From positions 1-17,454 of the forward strand of contig CAJTQH010000020.1 of the NCBI GenBank assembly GCA_910578305.1: a stretch of DNA of 17,454 nucleotides. Reading direction: 5' to 3'. Source of the stretch: an uncultured Muribaculaceae bacterium. GTDB lineage: Bacteria > Bacteroidota > Bacteroidia > Bacteroidales > Muribaculaceae. The number at the start of each line of letters is the position of its first letter. Within the stretch, counting starts at the first letter, position 1. Shown here one piece after another: positions 14,432 to 17,454 of the stretch. A model generated the notes under the pieces. That model was given only the letters and a program-made list of their open reading frames with translations. It was not told where the DNA came from and ran no database searches. A program made the position numbers and the translations under genes.

Positions 14432-15819
14432 AATCACAGAAAACAAATATATACTTCGTTGGGGCTGGCGGCATAGGCATGGCGGCTCTCGAACGTTACT
14501 TTCTTTCGTGCGGATACCAAGTGGGTGGCTACGACCGTACACCCACGGCTCTGACCGATGCTTTGAGTGCCGAGGGTGTCGACATCACGTTCGACGATTC
14601 GGTGGATGCCATCCCCGCACGGTTTACGGATCCGTCCGCAACACTTGTGGTATATACTCCGGCGATCCCCGACACTCACCCGCAGCTCGCATTTTTCCGC
14701 AACTCCGGATTTGAGGTGGTCAAGAGAGCTGCAGTGCTCGGACTTGTCACCCGCAGGTCAAAAGCACTCTGTTTTGCCGGTACTCACGGCAAGACCACAA
14801 CTTCATCCATGGCCGCGCACATACTGCATGAGTCGACTGTCGGATGTAATGCCTTTCTGGGCGGAGTACTGCGCAATTATAATACAAATTTTCTGCTCGA
14901 TAACACCTCTGACTTGTCGGTGATCGAAGCTGACGAATATGACCGCTCGTTTCATCACTTGCGTCCACGCGTGGCTGTTATCACATCCACCGACCCCGAT
15001 CATCTCGACATATACGGCACGGAAGAGGCCTATCTCGAAAGTTTCGCACATTTTACAGAACTTATAGAGCCGGGGGGCTCACTCATAGTCCATACCGGAC
15101 TGAAACTTAAGCCGAGGACAGGCGATGGCGTACATACATATACCTACTCACGCGATGAAGGCGACTTTCATGCCGCCAATATCCGTCGCGGCAACGGTAC
15201 GGTGACCTTCGACTTTGTTACTCCCGACACGGTTGTTACCGATGTGTCGCTCGGGGTACCGGTGGAAATCAATATTGAAAACGCTGTAGCCGCACTTGCG
15301 GCCGTGTGGGCGTCGGGCAGCCTTGATGCTGATGCCGCACGCAAGGCCATGGCATCGTTCATGGGCCCTAAACGTAGGTTTGAGTTCTGGATGAAAGAGC
15401 CGGGCGATGCCGGACGTGCGGTTATCGACGACTATGCGCATCATCCCGACGAACTTCGCAATTCCATCCGTTCGATACGTTTGCTTTATCCCGGACGGCA
15501 TCTCACAGTAGCTTTCCAGCCTCATCTATACAGTCGTACACGAGACTTTGCGCCTCAGTTTGCACAAGCACTGTCCGAAGCCGACAGAGTGATACTGCTT
15601 GACATATATCCTGCCCGCGAGCTGCCCATACCCGGTGTCACATCGCAGATTATATTTGACGATATCACCTCGCCTGAAAAAATGCTGATAACCAAAGATG
15701 AGCTGCCATCGGCTGTGGTTCAGGCAGGTGTCGACGTGCTTCTTACAGCCGGAGCAGGTGACATAGTAGACACACTACCTCAAATAGTAAGTTCACTTTC
15801 AGATGCCGAAAATAAGTAA
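14428..15819 (+). CDS. murC: UDP-N-acetylmuramate:L-alanine ligase MurC
   Basis: A 463-residue cytoplasmic Mur ligase that adds L-alanine to UDP-MurNAc, the first step of stem peptide synthesis. The N-terminal nucleotide-binding loop is VGAGGIGMAAL at 11-21, the MurC form of the GIGG motif. YTPAIP at 76-81 is the counterpart of the YSSAI region. The P-loop is GTHGKTTT at 118-125, with the His that distinguishes MurC from MurD, MurE and MurF. EADEYDRSF, TSTDPDHLDIYG and DDYAHHP complete the central and C-terminal motifs, and AFQPHLYSRTRDF is a typical late MurC motif. It overlaps murG by 4 bases and ftsQ by 17. murB and ddl, which often follow murC, are not found here. Confidence 0.97.
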   Translation: MKSQKTNIYFVGAGGIGMAALERYFLSCGYQVGGYDRTPTALTDALSAEGVDITFDDSVDAIPARFTDPSATLVVYTPAIPDTHPQLAFFRNSGFEVVKRAAVLGLVTRRSKALCFAGTHGKTTTSSMAAHILHESTVGCNAFLGGVLRNYNTNFLLDNTSDLSVIEADEYDRSFHHLRPRVAVITSTDPDHLDIYGTEEAYLESFAHFTELIEPGGSLIVHTGLKLKPRTGDGVHTYTYSRDEGDFHAANIRRGNGTVTFDFVTPDTVVTDVSLGVPVEINIENAVAALAAVWASGSLDADAARKAMASFMGPKRRFEFWMKEPGDAGRAVIDDYAHHPDELRNSIRSIRLLYPGRHLTVAFQPHLYSRTRDFAPQFAQALSEADRVILLDIYPARELPIPGVTSQIIFDDITSPEKMLITKDELPSAVVQAGVDVLLTAGAGDIVDTLPQIVSSLSDAENK

Positions 15820-16780
15820 AATACCGCGCCAATGGATTTTCGCCGTGTTATCGGTGATGCTGGTCATATATCTGGTGGTCAGCACGGTATGCTCGTCGTC
15901 ATATTCGCGCGGACGGCTCTGTACCGGAGTGCTCATCACTGTTCACGACACCGCCAGCCTAAAGTTTGTCAATCCGCAGGAGCTGGCCAAAGAACTTGGC
16001 GATCTGCCACACCGCGCACTATCCATCCCTCTTTCGGCCATCAACATCGACAGTCTTGAACGCGCTCTCGAACGTTTTGACAAGATAGAGAGTGTGGCTG
16101 TAAACATACTTTCCAACGGAAAACTGCATATTGATGTACATCCTATGCGTCCTGTGGCCAGAATATTCAATATGGCTGATGGTAAATCGTTTTATATCAA
16201 CCGTTCGGGTAAACGCATAGCTGCCATCGCACGATATCATCTCGACGTTCCGGTAGTGAGCGGCAATTTTCCCGACACTCCGGGAGCTTTCCCGGCCACA
16301 GGTATCATATCGCTTGTCGATTTCATCAATGCCGATTCCACATGGAGTCGTTTCGTATCGATGATAAAGGTAGATTCGCCTACCGATATAATTATTGTTC
16401 CGGTAATAAGAGGGCATGTCATCAACATAGGCGATACCCTCGACTATGCCGACAAGTTTGACCGCTTGCGGCGCTTTTATTCAGAAGTATCGCCGGTGAA
16501 AGGATGGGAACACTACGATACCATATCGCTCAAGTGGCAAGGACAGATAGTGGCGCATCGCCGTGGAGCGGTGCTTGCGCCTCCGGAGATAATAGCCGAG
16601 GACACCAACTTCGAGGACGTCGACGTCACCACCATGATAGCCGACGAGGGAGTTGCTCCGGGGCAGGTCATTCCCGGGCGTCCGGCAAAGGCTCAGCGTC
16701 CCATACCCGGTGCCACGGCTCGTGAAACACCGGCTGTCGACACCCCAGCTTCATCACCAGATTCTATAAAAAACAATTAA
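15803..16780 (+). CDS. ftsQ: Cell division protein FtsQ with long disordered C-terminal tail
   Basis: A 325-residue bitopic membrane protein at the FtsQ position (murC-ftsQ-ftsA). A short basic cytoplasmic tail is followed by one membrane helix at about 11-28. A POTRA-like region covers about 39-113 (KFVNPQELAKEL, ERFDKIESVAVNI, KLHIDVHPMRPVARI). The beta domain runs to about 255 and ends with the strand DTISLKWQGQIVAH. FtsQ links early and late divisome proteins in the periplasm and binds FtsB and FtsL. Residues about 258-325 are rich in Pro, Ala, Glu, Asp and Thr with no hydrophobic pattern, and probably form a flexible periplasmic tail that ordinary FtsQ proteins lack. The start lies inside murC (17-base overlap). 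FtsQ is weakly conserved, so position and topology carry much of the call. Confidence 0.92.
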   Translation: MPKISKIPRQWIFAVLSVMLVIYLVVSTVCSSSYSRGRLCTGVLITVHDTASLKFVNPQELAKELGDLPHRALSIPLSAINIDSLERALERFDKIESVAVNILSNGKLHIDVHPMRPVARIFNMADGKSFYINRSGKRIAAIARYHLDVPVVSGNFPDTPGAFPATGIISLVDFINADSTWSRFVSMIKVDSPTDIIIVPVIRGHVINIGDTLDYADKFDRLRRFYSEVSPVKGWEHYDTISLKWQGQIVAHRRGAVLAPPEIIAEDTNFEDVDVTTMIADEGVAPGQVIPGRPAKAQRPIPGATARETPAVDTPASSPDSIKNN

Positions 16781-16801
16781 ATAACTTCACCCCACCCCGC
16801 T

Positions 16802-17454
16802 ATGGAAGATCGAAATATTGTCGCCATCGAAATAGGAAGCTCCTGTATAAAGGGAGCCATAGGCACTTACACACCGGCCGGAGTGCTGACTGTGCATGCC
16901 GTAGAAGAAGAACCGCTGCTCGACTGGGTCCGTTATGGAGCCGTGAGCAACGTCGAGGAAGTGGCCACGCTCGTGAGCCGCATCATACGTAAGATCGAAA
17001 ATCGCGTGTCGCCACGTAAGATCACCACTGTGTATGTGTCACTTGGCGGCCGCTCGTTTCGTTCGGTGCCCCGCGATGTGGAGCGTCATTTTGTTGAAGA
17101 CGTGGAGATCACTGACGATGTTATTGCTCAGCTTTTCAGAGACATTACTTCCAATCCGCTGCCCGAGTGTGAGATCCTTAAGGTGGTGCCCCGCGAATTT
17201 GTCATCGACAAAGCTTCGGTATCGCGCCCTAAAGGCACTGTCGGACGCTCAATACGCATGTCGGCCAATGTTATCACATGCCGTCATCAGACAAAGCGCA
17301 ATCTCGAACGCCTATTCACCGATAAACTCAAAATGAATATCGGAGGCTATGAGATACGCCATATGGCTATCGCCGATGCCGTGCTTACTTCCGACGAACG
17401 CCGACTCGGCTGTATGCTCGTTGACTTCGGTGCCGAAACTACTACAGTATCGGT
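16802..17454 (+). CDS. ftsA: Cell division protein FtsA (partial, 3' end outside window)
   Basis: An open frame from the ATG at 16802 to the right edge gives 217 codons plus two bases with no stop. FtsA is an actin-like ATPase that tethers FtsZ to the membrane and recruits later divisome proteins. The phosphate-1 motif is IEIGSSCIKGAIG at 9-21. A 1C (SHS2-like) domain follows, from about 75 to 165, beginning ITTVYVSLGGRSFRS. The phosphate-2 motif GCMLVDFGAETTTVS is at 203-217, at the very edge. The VDFGAETTT variant, with Ala-Glu where many FtsA have Gly-Gly, is what I recall from Bacteroidota FtsA. It starts 21 bases after ftsQ, with a C-rich leader (CACCCCACCCCGCT) instead of a Shine-Dalgarno sequence. 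ftsZ is expected next. Confidence 0.95.
   Translation, partial: MEDRNIVAIEIGSSCIKGAIGTYTPAGVLTVHAVEEEPLLDWVRYGAVSNVEEVATLVSRIIRKIENRVSPRKITTVYVSLGGRSFRSVPRDVERHFVEDVEITDDVIAQLFRDITSNPLPECEILKVVPREFVIDKASVSRPKGTVGRSIRMSANVITCRHQTKRNLERLFTDKLKMNIGGYEIRHMAIADAVLTSDERRLGCMLVDFGAETTTVS

Noticed and set aside
1..17454. CRISPR arrays, insertion sequences, prophage, tRNA or rRNA genes
   Set aside because: I found no regularly spaced repeats, transposase-like frames, terminal repeats or tRNA-like folds; the window is compact housekeeping DNA.

Overview
The window comes from a Bacteroidota genome, most likely order Bacteroidales. My guess of a Muribaculaceae-like gut lineage is an inference from style, not proven. 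Four things support the phylum: promoter elements of the TAnnTTTG/TTTG type, no Shine-Dalgarno sequence before almost every start codon, a dcw cluster with Bacteroidota gene content (FtsL-like protein, long MraY, PASTA-tailed FtsI, MurF not between MurE and MraY), and the VDFGAETTT form of the FtsA phosphate-2 motif.

Layout. (1) Positions 1-180, minus strand: the N-terminal 60 codons of an ECF-type sigma factor, with its own promoter at 253-281. (2) 181-637: a divergent AT-rich intergenic region holding promoters for both directions and several short repeats. (3) 638-3929, plus strand: a four-gene unit made of three FKBP-type peptidyl-prolyl isomerase paralogues and one class III (SIRT5/CobB-like) sirtuin. 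The three FKBPs are addressed to different places: no signal peptide, a lipoprotein signal, and a Sec signal. A strong intrinsic terminator at 3944-3982 closes the unit. (4) 3983-4297: non-coding, with a C-poor G/T-rich stretch followed by the dcw promoter region. (5) 4298-17454: the dcw (division and cell wall) cluster in the order rsmH, ftsL-like, ftsI, murE, mraY, murD, ftsW, murG, murC, ftsQ, ftsA; ftsA runs off the end. All genes lie on the plus strand with short gaps or overlaps and no recognisable internal terminator, so they probably form one long transcript.

How the genes work together. MurC, MurD and MurE add L-Ala, D-Glu and (judging by the DNPR motif) meso-diaminopimelate to UDP-MurNAc. 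MraY and MurG build lipid I and lipid II at the inner membrane. FtsW polymerises lipid II and FtsI crosslinks it at the septum. FtsQ, the FtsL-like protein and FtsA are divisome scaffold proteins, and RsmH modifies 16S rRNA. The upstream unit looks like a folding module spread over cytoplasm and envelope, combined with a lysine deacylase.

Most of the window is a conserved housekeeping region. I did not find a clearly new defence, mobile or biosynthetic system. The points most worth a second look are the sirtuin that has lost all four zinc-ribbon cysteines while sitting inside an FKBP operon, the Trp-to-Phe change in the active site of both exported FKBPs, the paired GTAAnnTTAC sites at the dcw promoter, the absence of mraZ, and the long disordered tail on FtsQ.
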